A DNA stretch of 64,000 bases, from the NCBI GenBank assembly GCA_035709005.1, contig DASTFB010000132.1, positions 97,737 to 161,736 on the forward strand, given 5' to 3'. The translations under genes were made by a program, and so were the position numbers. The stretch comes from Candidatus Methylomirabilota bacterium. GTDB taxonomy: Bacteria > Methylomirabilota > Methylomirabilia > Rokubacteriales > CSP1-6. Of the stretch, positions 55,893 to 64,000 are shown piece after piece. Each line of letters begins with the position of its first letter. Within the stretch, counting starts at the first letter, position 1. Under the pieces are notes generated by a model. The model made no database searches, had not been told where the DNA came from, and saw only the letters and a program-made list of their open reading frames with translations.

Positions 55893-56843
55893 GTGAAATC
55901 TCGGGTTCTCGTCACGGGGGGCGCCGGGTTCATCGGCTCGCACCTCGTCGAACGACTCCTCGCCGGCGGCCACGCCGTGCGCGTCCTCGACAACTTTTCG
56001 ACAGGAAGCCGCGCCAACCTGCCCTTCGCCGCGCGCTACGGCGCGGCGCTCGAGGTGACCGAGGGCGATATCCGCAGTGGCCAGACCGTGGCCAGCGCCC
56101 TGGCCGGCGTCAGTCTCGTCTTCCATCAGGCCGCCATGCGGTCGGTGCCGCGCTCGGTCGAGGATCCGCTGGGGGCCAACGAGCACAACGTCACCGGCAC
56201 GCTCAACGTGCTCGAGGCCGCCCGGCGGACCGGCGTGCGGCGCGTGGTCTATGCCTCGTCTTCCTCGGTCTACGGGGACCGTCCCGACCTGCCCAAGCGC
56301 GAGGACCAGCCGCCGGCGCCGATCTCGCCGTATGCGGTCTCGAAGACGGCCGGCGAGCAGTACGCCGCCGTGTGGCACCGCCTGTTCGGGCTGGAGACGG
56401 TGGGCCTGCGCTACTTCAACGTCTTCGGCCCCCGTCAGGACCCGGCGTCCGAATACGCGGCGGTGATCCCCCGCTTCATCCTGTGGGGGCTTCGGGGCGA
56501 GCCGTTGCAAGTGCACGGCGATGGCGAGCAGTCGCGGGACTTCACCTACGTCGACAACGTGGTGGACGCCAACGTGATGGCCGCTCACGCCGACGGCGTC
56601 GGTGGCGAGGTCTTCAACGTCGGCTGCGGCGCCCGCGTCAGCCTGCTCGATATCGCGGCCCGGCTGGAGACGCTGCTGGGGCGGCGGCTCGAGCGGCGCC
56701 ACGGTCCGGCGCGGCCGGGTGACGTCCGCCACACCCTGGCCGATATCGACAAGGCCAAACGGATGCTTGGCTACATGCCGGTCGTGGGCTTCGACGAAGG
56801 CTTCCGCCGGACGCTCGAGTACTTCCGGGCACCTTCACGGTGA
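55893..56843 (+). CDS. NAD-dependent sugar-nucleotide epimerase
   Basis: 316 aa, GTG start. Extended SDR: Rossmann GGAGFIGSH, DNFSTGSRANL, catalytic S (YASSSSVYG) and YAVSK, GLRYFNVFGPRQDP, SRDFTYVDNVVDA. Close to UDP-glucose/UDP-N-acetylglucosamine 4-epimerases of the WbpP/GalE type; substrate not certain. Its stop overlaps the start of the peptide-binding protein gene. Confidence 0.92.
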   Translation: MKSRVLVTGGAGFIGSHLVERLLAGGHAVRVLDNFSTGSRANLPFAARYGAALEVTEGDIRSGQTVASALAGVSLVFHQAAMRSVPRSVEDPLGANEHNVTGTLNVLEAARRTGVRRVVYASSSSVYGDRPDLPKREDQPPAPISPYAVSKTAGEQYAAVWHRLFGLETVGLRYFNVFGPRQDPASEYAAVIPRFILWGLRGEPLQVHGDGEQSRDFTYVDNVVDANVMAAHADGVGGEVFNVGCGARVSLLDIAARLETLLGRRLERRHGPARPGDVRHTLADIDKAKRMLGYMPVVGFDEGFRRTLEYFRAPSR

Positions 56844-58345
56844 TGCGATCGCCGCTGTCCCTCGCGCTGGTCGGCCTGGGGCTCACCCTCGCCATCGTCG
56901 GGGCCGCCGCCCCCACCGACCTCACCGTCCAGGTGACGACCGAGCCCCCCGGGCTCGATCTGACGGCGACGCCGGCGTCGGCCACCGCCGCCGTCGTCCA
57001 CTACAACGTCCAGGAGTGCCTGGTGAAGGTCGATCGCCACGGCAAGCTCGTGCCCTGGCTGGCCGAGCGATGGCACACCGCCGACGGCCGCGTGTACACC
57101 TTCTTCCTCAAGCGGGGGGTCAAGTTCCACAACGGGCGCGAGCTCAAGGCCGCCGACGTCAAGTTCGCCATCGAGCGGGCGAGGAACCCCGAGACCAGGC
57201 ACCCCCATCGGGAGCATTACGCGAGCATCCAGGAGATCACCGTCAAGGACGACGCCACCATCACGTTCATCCTGACGCAGCCCAACCCCGACTTCCTCCT
57301 CAACCTGGCCCGACAGGGCTCCGTCATCTATCCGCGGGAGGCGGTAGAGACGCTCAAGAGCGCGCCCGTGGGGACGGGCCCGTACGTCCTGGCCGAGTGG
57401 GTGAGGGGCGACCGCATCGTCTTCCGGCGCAACCCGGACTATCACGTCGCCGGGTTGCCCCGAATCGAGCGCGTGACCTGGCGCTTCATCGCCGATCCCA
57501 ACGCGGCGCTGGCCGGCCTCAAGGCCGGGGACATCGATGCCTCGCTGTTCGGGCTGGGGCCCGAGCACGTCACCGGCCTCAGGAAGGATGGGCGCTTCAC
57601 CGTGATCGTGGGCGACACCACCAACGACGTGATCATGGCCATGAACAACCTGCGCAAGCCCTACACGGATGCGCGGGTGCGTCGGGCGATCACGCACGCC
57701 ATCGACAAGCGCGAGGTGCTCGAGGGGGCCATGTTCGGGATGGGCAAGATCCTCGGCAGCAACGTCGACCCGCTGAACCCCTACTACGTCGACCTGGCGG
57801 GGGCGTTGCCCTACGATCAGGCCAAAGCCCGGAAGCTTCTGGCCGAGGCGGGGTACCCCAACGGCTTCGAGGCCGTACTGAAGGTGAGCCCGCAGTACCC
57901 CTACACCGTGCGGACCGGCGAGATCATCGCTCACCAGCTGAGCAGGGTCGGCGTGCGCGTGCGCATCGAGCAGATCGAATGGGGCCAGTGGCTGGCGCGA
58001 GTGTACTGTCGGCCCCCCTGTACCACCCCCGAGTACGACCTGACGATCATCGGGCACGCCGAGTCCTGGGACCTCGGCAACTACGCCAATCCGAAATACT
58101 ACTTCCGGTACGACAGCCCGGAGCTCCAGGAGCTCTACCGGAAGTCGCAGGCCACGGTGGACGACAAAGCGCGCCGTGCGCTCTACGTCCAGATGCAGAG
58201 GCGGCTGGTGGAGGACGCCCCGGTGGTCTTCCTCTACATGCACCCGCGCCTGGCCGTGGCCAGGAAGGGGCTGCAGGGGCTCTGGCAGGATCTGCCCGCC
58301 CTTTCGGGGGACCTCTCGGAAGTGTCGTGGGCGCCGACGAAGTAG
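56840..58345 (+). CDS. Dipeptide/oligopeptide ABC substrate-binding protein (SBP_bac_5)
   Basis: 501 aa, GTG start overlapping the epimerase stop. Signal peptide (about 1-24). Family marks: LVPWLAERWHTADGRVYTF, LKRGVKFHNGRELKAADV, GTGPYVLAEW and RRAITHAIDKREV. Binds peptides, nickel or sugars in the periplasm for DppBC. No ATPase genes follow, so DppD/DppF must be encoded elsewhere. Confidence 0.93.
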   Translation: MMRSPLSLALVGLGLTLAIVGAAAPTDLTVQVTTEPPGLDLTATPASATAAVVHYNVQECLVKVDRHGKLVPWLAERWHTADGRVYTFFLKRGVKFHNGRELKAADVKFAIERARNPETRHPHREHYASIQEITVKDDATITFILTQPNPDFLLNLARQGSVIYPREAVETLKSAPVGTGPYVLAEWVRGDRIVFRRNPDYHVAGLPRIERVTWRFIADPNAALAGLKAGDIDASLFGLGPEHVTGLRKDGRFTVIVGDTTNDVIMAMNNLRKPYTDARVRRAITHAIDKREVLEGAMFGMGKILGSNVDPLNPYYVDLAGALPYDQAKARKLLAEAGYPNGFEAVLKVSPQYPYTVRTGEIIAHQLSRVGVRVRIEQIEWGQWLARVYCRPPCTTPEYDLTIIGHAESWDLGNYANPKYYFRYDSPELQELYRKSQATVDDKARRALYVQMQRRLVEDAPVVFLYMHPRLAVARKGLQGLWQDLPALSGDLSEVSWAPTK

Positions 58346-58359
58346 CGCCGGCCTGAGCC

Positions 58360-59304
58360 GTGCGCCGCCACCTGCTGAGGCGGGGCGCGGCGTTCGTCGC
58401 CACGCTTTTCTTCGTCTCGGTCCTGGTCTTCGTGGTCATCCGCGTGCTGCCGGGGGACCCCGCCCAGCTCATCATGGGGACCGAGGGCAGCCCGGAAGCC
58501 GTCGCTCGCCTCCGCGAGGCCCTGGGACTGAACCGGCCCCTGGCCGCGCAGTACGTCGACTGGGCCGGGCGGGCTCTCCACGGCGACCTGGGCGTCTCCA
58601 TCCAGTACGACCTGCCGGTGACCCGCCTGATCGTGAGCCGACTGCCCGTCACGGTGCCGCTGACGCTCATGGCCGCAGCCTTCATGATCGTGATCGCCGT
58701 CCCGCTGGGCCTGTATGCCGCCACGCGGCACCGCCACGCGGGCGATTACGTGACCATGGTCCTGTCCCAGCTGGGGATCGCCATCCCGGCATTCTGGCTG
58801 GGGTTGCTGCTCATCCTCCTGTTCTCGGTGCGCCTGGGGTGGCTGCAGTCCGGCGGCTTCGAGGGCTGGAGGCAGGGGCTGGGCGCGGGACTGCGCTCGC
58901 TGCTCCTTCCCGCGATCGCCCTGGGCGTCTTCCAGGCGGCGGTGCTCATCCGGGCCACCCGGTCGGCCGTCCTCGACGTCCTCGGCGAGGAATACGTCCG
59001 CACAGCGCGGGCCAAGGGCGTTCCCGAGGTTTCGGTGATCGGCAAGCACGCGTTCCGCAATGCGCTCATTCCGGTGGTCACCGTGGCCGGGTTCCAGCTC
59101 GGGCACCTGCTGGCCGGCTCCATCGTCCTGGAAACCGTGTTCGCGTTGCCCGGCCTCGGACGACTGGCGCTCGGCGCCATCGCCGCGCGTGATCTGCCCC
59201 TGGTGCAGGGGGTGACGGTCTTCGTGGCGGGGACGATCGTGCTGGTCAACTTCCTCGTGGATCTGGCCTACGGGCTGCTTGATCCGCGAATCCGGTACGA
59301 GTAG
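58360..59304 (+). CDS. dppB: Dipeptide-type ABC permease DppB
   Basis: 314 aa, GTG start. Six membrane helices; EYVRTARAKGVPEVSVIGKH is the EAA loop, PGLGRLALGAIAARDLPLVQG the end block. Inner-membrane subunit with DppC. Confidence 0.93.
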   Translation: MRRHLLRRGAAFVATLFFVSVLVFVVIRVLPGDPAQLIMGTEGSPEAVARLREALGLNRPLAAQYVDWAGRALHGDLGVSIQYDLPVTRLIVSRLPVTVPLTLMAAAFMIVIAVPLGLYAATRHRHAGDYVTMVLSQLGIAIPAFWLGLLLILLFSVRLGWLQSGGFEGWRQGLGAGLRSLLLPAIALGVFQAAVLIRATRSAVLDVLGEEYVRTARAKGVPEVSVIGKHAFRNALIPVVTVAGFQLGHLLAGSIVLETVFALPGLGRLALGAIAARDLPLVQGVTVFVAGTIVLVNFLVDLAYGLLDPRIRYE

Positions 59305-59311
59305 GCGGCTC

Positions 59312-60130
59312 GTGAGCCGGCGCCCGGTCAGGCATGTCAGCTTCATGGTCGGGCTCGTCATCACCGGGCTGCTGCTGGCGACCGCAGCGCTCAGCGCGCT
59401 GTGGACGCCGGCCGATCCGCTGGCCATGTCGATCGGCGACCGGCTCCAGGCGCCGTCGGCCGCCCACCCTTTCGGCACCGATCAGTACGGGCGGGACGTC
59501 CTGTCCCGGGTGATGGTGGGGGCCGTCGGCTCGATCTCGGTGGGCGTCATCGCCGTAGGCATCGGCCTCGGGCTCGGCGTGCTGATCGGAACCATCAGCG
59601 GCTGGGTCGGAGGCTGGCCGGACGAAGGCCTCATGCGACTCATGGACGCCGTGCAGGGGTTCCCGGCGATCCTGTCCGCGCTGATGTTTGCCGCGATCTT
59701 CTCGCCGGGCGTCGGCCTCAGCATGGTGGCGATCGGCCTGGCCTTCGTGCCGGCCTTCGCCCGCCTGACGCGCAGCAGCTTCCTCGCCCTGCGGGAGCGG
59801 GAGTTCGTCCTGGCCGCCCGGGCCCTGGGAGCGGGGGACCCCCGCCTCATCGCGCGCCACGTCCTGCCCAACACGCTGGCGCCCCTGCTCGTGCAGGCCA
59901 CCACGAGCTTCCCGGTGGCGGTCCTGGCGGAAGCGGCGCTGGCCTATCTGGGGCTCGGCACCCAGCCGCCGCACCCCTCCTGGGGACTGATGCTCAAGGA
60001 AGCACAGAACTTCCTGTCGTTGAGCCCCTCCTTCGCGGTCTTTCCCGGCGCCGCCATCGCCGTGACCGTGCTGGGCCTGAACCTGCTCGGTGACGGCCTC
60101 AGGGATCTTCTGGACCCCCGCACGGCGTAG
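59312..60130 (+). CDS. dppC: Dipeptide-type ABC permease DppC
   Basis: 272 aa from GTG 59312; TTG 59279 would overlap dppB. HPFGTDQYGRDVLSRVMVG is the DppC signature, EFVLAARALGAGDPRLIARH the EAA loop and LGLGTQPPHPSWGLML the end block. Completes the permease pair. Confidence 0.92.
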   Translation: MSRRPVRHVSFMVGLVITGLLLATAALSALWTPADPLAMSIGDRLQAPSAAHPFGTDQYGRDVLSRVMVGAVGSISVGVIAVGIGLGLGVLIGTISGWVGGWPDEGLMRLMDAVQGFPAILSALMFAAIFSPGVGLSMVAIGLAFVPAFARLTRSSFLALREREFVLAARALGAGDPRLIARHVLPNTLAPLLVQATTSFPVAVLAEAALAYLGLGTQPPHPSWGLMLKEAQNFLSLSPSFAVFPGAAIAVTVLGLNLLGDGLRDLLDPRTA

Positions 60131-60172
60131 AACGCCATAGGTGTCAACGATGTAATCTTTTCCACAGGGATG

Positions 60173-60202
60173 TTGACTTTTTACGAGGCGTGTCGCTATC
60201 GT
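60173..60202 (+). promoter_or_regulatory. Promoter of yjbQ, leaderless
   Basis: -35 TTGACT (60173-60178), 18-base spacer, -10 TATCGT (60197-60202). The ATG at 60210 is 7 bases beyond the -10 box, at the expected transcription start; no Shine-Dalgarno. Confidence 0.55.
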
Positions 60203-60209
60203 ACGCAAC

Positions 60210-60638
60210 ATGAAGACGTTCACCGCCTCCGTCACGTTGACCAGCGATGAGCGCACCGAGGTCTCCGATATCACCAAGGACGTCCGCGACGCCGTTCACC
60301 AGTTCGCGGTGACGAACGGCATCGCCCTCGTCAACACCCTGCACACGACCTGCGCGCTGTTCGTCAACGAGTACCAGGCAGCCCTGATGGACGACGTCAA
60401 GCGCATGCTGGAGCGGTTGGTGCCCGAGCGCGGGGGCTACCGTCACGACGACCCTCGCTACTCCGACTGCGAGCGGGGCAACGGGCACTCGCATCTGCGG
60501 GCGGCCCTGCTGGGACGCAGCGTGGCCGTGGGCATCAGCAACGGCGAGCTGGTGCTCGGGCGCTTCCAGTCCATCATCCTCGCCGAGCTCGACGGTCCGC
60601 GGAAGCGGGAGATCACGGTGCAGGTGATCGGGGAGTAG
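60210..60638 (+). CDS. yjbQ: YjbQ/UPF0047 family protein
   Basis: 142 aa. Conserved blocks LVNTLHTTCALFVNEYQAAL, YRHDDPRYSDCERGNGHSHL with the metal-binding His residues, and GRFQSIILAELDGPRKR. Called secondary thiamine-phosphate synthase after the activity of the E. coli protein; the physiological role is unclear. Alone, with its own promoter. Confidence 0.92.
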   Translation: MKTFTASVTLTSDERTEVSDITKDVRDAVHQFAVTNGIALVNTLHTTCALFVNEYQAALMDDVKRMLERLVPERGGYRHDDPRYSDCERGNGHSHLRAALLGRSVAVGISNGELVLGRFQSIILAELDGPRKREITVQVIGE

Positions 60639-60681
60639 GCCCGGCGTTCTCCCCGCCGATCGCGGTTCCCTTTGTTGTCCT

Positions 60682-60709
60682 TTGAAACGGTCCCCGGCAC
60701 GGAGATAAT
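60682..60709 (+). promoter_or_regulatory. Promoter of the RMD-like gene, leaderless
   Basis: -35 TTGAAA (60682-60687), 16-base spacer, -10 GATAAT (60704-60709). GTG 60716 is 6 bases further. No Shine-Dalgarno. Confidence 0.6.
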
Positions 60710-60715
60710 CGACTC

Positions 60716-61687
60716 GTGCGCATCTTGATCACCGGCATCACCGGATTCGTCGGCAGCTACTTCGCCGAGCTGGCGCTGGAGTTGGGGGCCGAGGTGTACG
60801 GCTCCTGCCGCTGGCGGAGCAAGACCGAGAACATCGACCACCTCCAGGGCCGGGTCCGGCTCATCGAGTGCGATCTGCGCGATCTGTCCTCGGTCCACCA
60901 CCTCCTGGGTGTGGCGCAGCCGGATTTCGTCATCCACCTCGCCGCCCAGAGCTACGTCGCCACCTCCTGGCACGCGCCCGCCGAGACCATCACCACGAAT
61001 GTGATCAGCCAGATCAATCTGCTCGAAGCGATTCTGGCGCGTAAGGGCACACCGCCGCGGTTCCTGGTGATCGGGTCGAGCGAGGAATATGGACTCGTCC
61101 ACGCCGACGAGATGCCCATCAAGGAGACGAATCCCTTGCGGCCGCTCTCGCCCTACGCGGTGAGCAAGGTCACGCAGGACCTCATGGGGTATCAGTACTT
61201 CAAGAGCTACGGGCTGCCCATCGTGCGCGCCCGTGCCTTCAACCACGAGGGGCCCCGTCGCGGGGACGTCTTCGTGACATCGAACTTCGCGCGGCAGATC
61301 GCGGAGATCGAGGCCGGTCAACGGGAGCCGGTGATCTTCGTGGGCAACCTGGCCGCCCGCCGGGATTACACCGACGTCCGGGACGTCATCGCCGGCTACT
61401 GGCAGCTGTTGAAGGACGGTGCACCGGGCGAGGTCTACAATCTGTGCTCGGGGCGGGCCTGGGCGATCCAGGAGGTGCTCGACTTCCTGCTGGCGCAGTC
61501 GAAGGGGCGCGCCATCGCCGTCCGGGAAGACCCCGCCCGGCTTCGCCCCTCGGATGTCCCCATGCTGGTGGGCGACGCCACCAAGATCAAGCGGGCCGTC
61601 GGTTGGGCGCCGAAGATTCCGTTCGAGCAAACGCTCCGGGACGTCCTCGACTACTGGCGGGCCCGCTGCCGGCGTCGAGAAACGTGA
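60716..61687 (+). CDS. GDP-mannose dehydratase/RMD-family sugar-nucleotide enzyme
   Basis: 323 aa, GTG start. Extended SDR: GITGFVGSYFAE, LAAQSYVATSW, active site SSEEYG and YAVSK, ARAFNHEGPRRGDVFVTSNF, VGNLAARRDYTDVRDV. These blocks match GDP-4-keto-6-deoxymannose reductase (RMD) and Gmd, which make GDP-rhamnose or related deoxysugars for cell-surface glycans. RMD fits best by length. Followed with overlap by polysaccharide exporter genes. Confidence 0.88.
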   Translation: MRILITGITGFVGSYFAELALELGAEVYGSCRWRSKTENIDHLQGRVRLIECDLRDLSSVHHLLGVAQPDFVIHLAAQSYVATSWHAPAETITTNVISQINLLEAILARKGTPPRFLVIGSSEEYGLVHADEMPIKETNPLRPLSPYAVSKVTQDLMGYQYFKSYGLPIVRARAFNHEGPRRGDVFVTSNFARQIAEIEAGQREPVIFVGNLAARRDYTDVRDVIAGYWQLLKDGAPGEVYNLCSGRAWAIQEVLDFLLAQSKGRAIAVREDPARLRPSDVPMLVGDATKIKRAVGWAPKIPFEQTLRDVLDYWRARCRRRET

Positions 61688-62541
61688 GCGGGGCGCGCGC
61701 CGTCGGTCTGGACGCGAATCCGGCCCGATCCGACTCGGGGCTGCTGCACGGGCTCGTGTATCGAGTCATGGAACGGACCCGGGAGCTCTACCGCTACCGG
61801 GTCCTCGTCGAGGTGCTGATCCGGCGCGAGCTGAAAGCGCGCTATCGGGGAACGGTGCTCGGCTTCCTGTGGTCCTTCGTTAACCCGCTCATCCTCATGG
61901 CGCTCTACGTGCTGGTGTTCTCGGTCTATCTCCGGGTCGACATGCCCAACTATCCGGCATTTCTGCTCAGCGGGATCTTCCCGTGGCTGTGGTTCTCCTC
62001 GAGCGTGAACGAGGCGACGCTGGCCATCACCAGCAACGGCGGGCTGATTCGGAAGGTGTACCTGCCCTCTGAGGTCTTCCCCCTGGTTCCCCTGGGCTCG
62101 AACATGTTCCACTTCGTCGCCAGCCTGCCCATCCTGTTCGGCTTCCTCCTGTGGGCCGGGCTGACCCCCTCCTGGAGCCTGCTGATCTTGCCGGTCATCG
62201 TGGGCCTGCAGGTGCTGTTCACGTACGGGATCGCGCTGGCCGTTTCGGCGCTGGTCGTCCAGTTCCGGGATCTGTTCTACATCGTGCCGAATCTGATGAC
62301 CGCGTTTTTCTTCGCCACGCCCATCTTCTATCCGGCCACCATGGTTCCCGAGCGGTATCGGATCCTGCTCGACGTCAACCCGCTCAGCTACCTCATCATG
62401 GCCTACCAGGACGTTTTGTTCTTCGGCCGCGTGCCCTCGCCGGAGCGGCTGGCGGCGCTGGCCGTGGGGTCGTGGCTCGTGCTGGCGGCGGGCATGGCGG
62501 TGTTCGATTCACGCAAGGACAGTTTCGCTGAAGAGGTCTGA
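61684..62541 (+). CDS. ABC-2 polysaccharide export permease (Wzm/TagG-like)
   Basis: 285 aa from GTG 61684, overlapping the previous stop; ATG 61768 would give 257 aa. Six membrane helices; RRELKARYRGTVLGFLWS is the amphipathic N-terminal signature, NPLSYLIMAYQDVLF the end block. Exports an O-antigen, capsule or teichoic-like glycan with the next ATPase. Confidence 0.9.
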   Translation: MSGARAVGLDANPARSDSGLLHGLVYRVMERTRELYRYRVLVEVLIRRELKARYRGTVLGFLWSFVNPLILMALYVLVFSVYLRVDMPNYPAFLLSGIFPWLWFSSSVNEATLAITSNGGLIRKVYLPSEVFPLVPLGSNMFHFVASLPILFGFLLWAGLTPSWSLLILPVIVGLQVLFTYGIALAVSALVVQFRDLFYIVPNLMTAFFFATPIFYPATMVPERYRILLDVNPLSYLIMAYQDVLFFGRVPSPERLAALAVGSWLVLAAGMAVFDSRKDSFAEEV

Positions 62542-62542
62542 C

Positions 62543-63307
62543 GTGGGGGAGCGCGACACCGCCATCGAGCTTCGCGAGGTGTCCAAACGGTACTGGCGTC
62601 ATTCGCACCGGCCGACGGCGAGCACTCTGAAGTCGTACCTGCTGCGCGACCTCTGGTCGCGTCGGCGCCTCGACGCGGACGCCATCTGGGCGCTGCGAGG
62701 CGTGAGTCTCGACGTCGATTCGGGCACGACGCTCGGCATCATCGGTCGCAACGGCTCCGGCAAAAGCACGCTGCTCAAGCTGGTCAACCGGGTGCTCAAG
62801 CCGGACGCCGGAACAGTCACCGTGCGCGGGACGGTGGCGTCTCTGGTCGAGTTGGGGGCGGGCTTTCATCCCGAGCTCACCGGCCGGGAGAACGTCGTCA
62901 TCAACGGAACCATTCTCGGGCTGACCAAGAAGGAAATCCGGGCGCGGTTCGACGAGATCGTCGCGTTCGCCGAGCTCGCCGACTGCATCGACGAACCCGT
63001 CCGGACCTACTCGTCCGGCATGTACATGCGATTGGGGTTTTCCATCGCCGTGCACGTGGATCCCGACATCCTGCTCATAGACGAGATCCTGGCCGTCGGC
63101 GATCAGCCGTTCACGCAGAAGTGCATGAGCCGGATGAACCGTTTCAAGGAGGTGGGCAAGACCATCGTCTTCGTGAGCCATGATCTGGACGTCGTCCGGT
63201 CGTGGTGCGGGGACGCCGTGTGGCTCGACCGAGGAGTCGTCCGCGAACGGGGCAAGCCCGGGGACGTGGTGGATGCGTACCTGGCCTCGTTGAGCCAGAA
63301 GCCGTGA
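62543..63307 (+). CDS. ABC polysaccharide export ATPase (Wzt/TagH-like)
   Basis: 254 aa, GTG start 1 base after the permease. Walker A GRNGSGKST, signature YSSGMYMRLGFS, Walker B ILLIDEILAVGD. No C-terminal carbohydrate-binding domain, so the glycan is probably not recognised through a Wzt-C cap. Confidence 0.92.
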   Translation: MGERDTAIELREVSKRYWRHSHRPTASTLKSYLLRDLWSRRRLDADAIWALRGVSLDVDSGTTLGIIGRNGSGKSTLLKLVNRVLKPDAGTVTVRGTVASLVELGAGFHPELTGRENVVINGTILGLTKKEIRARFDEIVAFAELADCIDEPVRTYSSGMYMRLGFSIAVHVDPDILLIDEILAVGDQPFTQKCMSRMNRFKEVGKTIVFVSHDLDVVRSWCGDAVWLDRGVVRERGKPGDVVDAYLASLSQKP

Positions 63308-63417
63308 AGGGGCGCTTTCTGCCCCTGATGCAATGCTGTTGCTTCCTCGTATTCGGATGCCTGATCGTCCTCACTCCGGGCAGCGCGGTCGCAGCATTCA
63401 TCTACACGCTGTTCTAG
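63304..63417 (+). CDS. 37-aa hydrophobic peptide, doubtful
   Basis: GTG overlapping the ATPase stop (GTGA). Sequence MKGRFLPLMQ, three cysteines, then a hydrophobic run resembling a signal peptide and ending AAFIYTLF. It may be a real small gene or the remnant of an exported protein cut short. Its first codons overlap a hairpin, aggggc (63308-63313) with gcccct (63321-63326). Confidence 0.3.
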   Translation: MKGRFLPLMQCCCFLVFGCLIVLTPGSAVAAFIYTLF

Positions 63418-64000
63418 CGCGGCACGACCCGGAACAAGGTCGGCGGACTCTGATCATCATTGGGCAACTCTTTGACGGCCCCATGCAGCCGCTTGAGACG
63501 CGCGTTGCCGGAAGCGCGGTTCATTGACGGGGCAGTCAGTGGGACAGGCGTGATCTAGGCAGAACTCAGGGCGCGAAGGCGATTTGAAGCCGTTCATCCA
63601 TCGATTTTCATCTATCAGCTACGTGGGCAACGATCTGTTGGATATCCGATACCCCGTCAACTCGACGGAGCTGTCCATTCCAGCGGAATCTCTACTGCCT
63701 GGCCACCAAGCGGTTGCGGTCGATTGGCTACGTCAACTATCGATTGGGCCGGCTCGTGCAGGCCGTCGATCGCAGGATACGGCAGACGTCATTCCCATGT
63801 GTCGCAGGTCGACGAGACCGGTGTTACTTCGCCAATGACAAGCATCTCAATTCGGTTGGCCAGGCCACCGTCGCAGGTTTCTGGCCCAGAAACTCGATCT
63901 TCACGGATCAGCAATGACGCGGTATTCCTGAGGATCCCTCGTCGGAATTGCAGGGTCCGCCGCATGTGAAGGCATCATTCTCGGGACGAATTCCAGGCGA
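63418..64000. other. Lower-GC stretch without a clear gene
   Basis: GC falls to roughly the mid-fifties per cent, well below the rest. Short open frames overlap in several phases and none has a good start, codon pattern or family match over its length. The only hint is the possible SGNH remnant at 63714-63917. It may be the edge of a horizontally acquired glycan region beyond the window. Confidence 0.5.
63714..63917 (+). pseudogene. Possible remnant of an SGNH/acyltransferase C-terminus
   Basis: The frame encodes FPCVAGRRDRCYFANDKHLN followed by SVGQATVAGF. The pattern of two cysteines, a YF and D-x-HLN-xxG resembles the catalytic Asp-x-x-His end of SGNH domains in O-antigen acyltransferases. 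No intact upstream part exists in this frame. Weak evidence. Confidence 0.22.

Overview
The window is GC-rich (roughly two thirds G+C by eye), densely coded, and full of 4-base ATGA/GTGA gene overlaps and GTG starts. The gene mix (bd-like oxidase with c-type cytochromes, aa3 oxidase, PCP_red-domain proteins, many Liv/Dpp/NMT1 transporters, UPF0637, PAC2) fits an uncultured soil or groundwater bacterium of the Rokubacteria/Methylomirabilota type. That placement is inference from gene content; no rRNA, tRNA or CRISPR array was seen.

1-10282 (mostly minus): a protein quality-control block, dnaJ-clpB and ftsH-degP, invaded by two IS110-family elements. The first (53-1562, IS1111-like, perfect 17-bp inverted repeats) sits 3 bases from the clpB stop codon. 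The second (about 5278-6813) sits between dnaJ and degP and appears to have entered a palindromic repeat. Both have a long non-coding end where this family encodes a bridge RNA.

10348-28327 (plus): one apparent 18-kb operon from a consensus promoter. Order: CydA-like oxidase subunit, three c-type cytochromes (one fused to an ethylbenzene-dehydrogenase-type heme domain), a cupredoxin-like protein, ctaC, ctaD, ctaA, ctaB, a 41-aa membrane peptide, subunit III, an 83-aa CPGC peptide, a second subunit III, subunit IV, DUF983, a second cupredoxin-like protein, a UspA-UspA-zinc-PCP_red protein, a radical SAM-PCP_red protein, a small membrane protein and an Mrp ATPase. It reads as a respiratory locus with its own assembly and cofactor genes.

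28316-34273: small mixed genes: exported hypothetical protein, lipoprotein, PAC2 protein, M23 peptidase, Lys/Ala-rich basic protein, squalene/phytoene synthase, zinc-ribbon protein, PD-(D/E)XK nuclease with a probable Fe-S cluster, and a small EthD-like protein.

34281-43867: a signalling block: a GAF sensor kinase, an NMT1-type binding protein plus an internally deleted copy of it, a SCO1-like copper protein, a second kinase, a receiver and a receiver-cyclase (all plus), then ECF sigma, anti-sigma and a DUF3106 protein (minus).

44134-55418 (minus): a Liv-type ABC importer (K-G-F-H-M) leading into a ParB-like protein, an SDR and an M24-fold hydrolase that has lost two metal ligands; upstream lie a CocE hydrolase, UPF0637, HAD and TPMT genes.

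55482-63307 (plus): cupin, NAD-dependent epimerase, dipeptide importer (binding protein, DppB, DppC), YjbQ, an RMD-like sugar-nucleotide enzyme and an ABC-2 polysaccharide exporter (permease and ATPase). The last 600 bases have lower GC and no convincing intact gene.

Several start codons lie only 6-10 bases after a good -10 box, so leaderless mRNAs seem common here. A palindromic repeat family recurs in the window, and one copy lies inside the coding region of ctaB.
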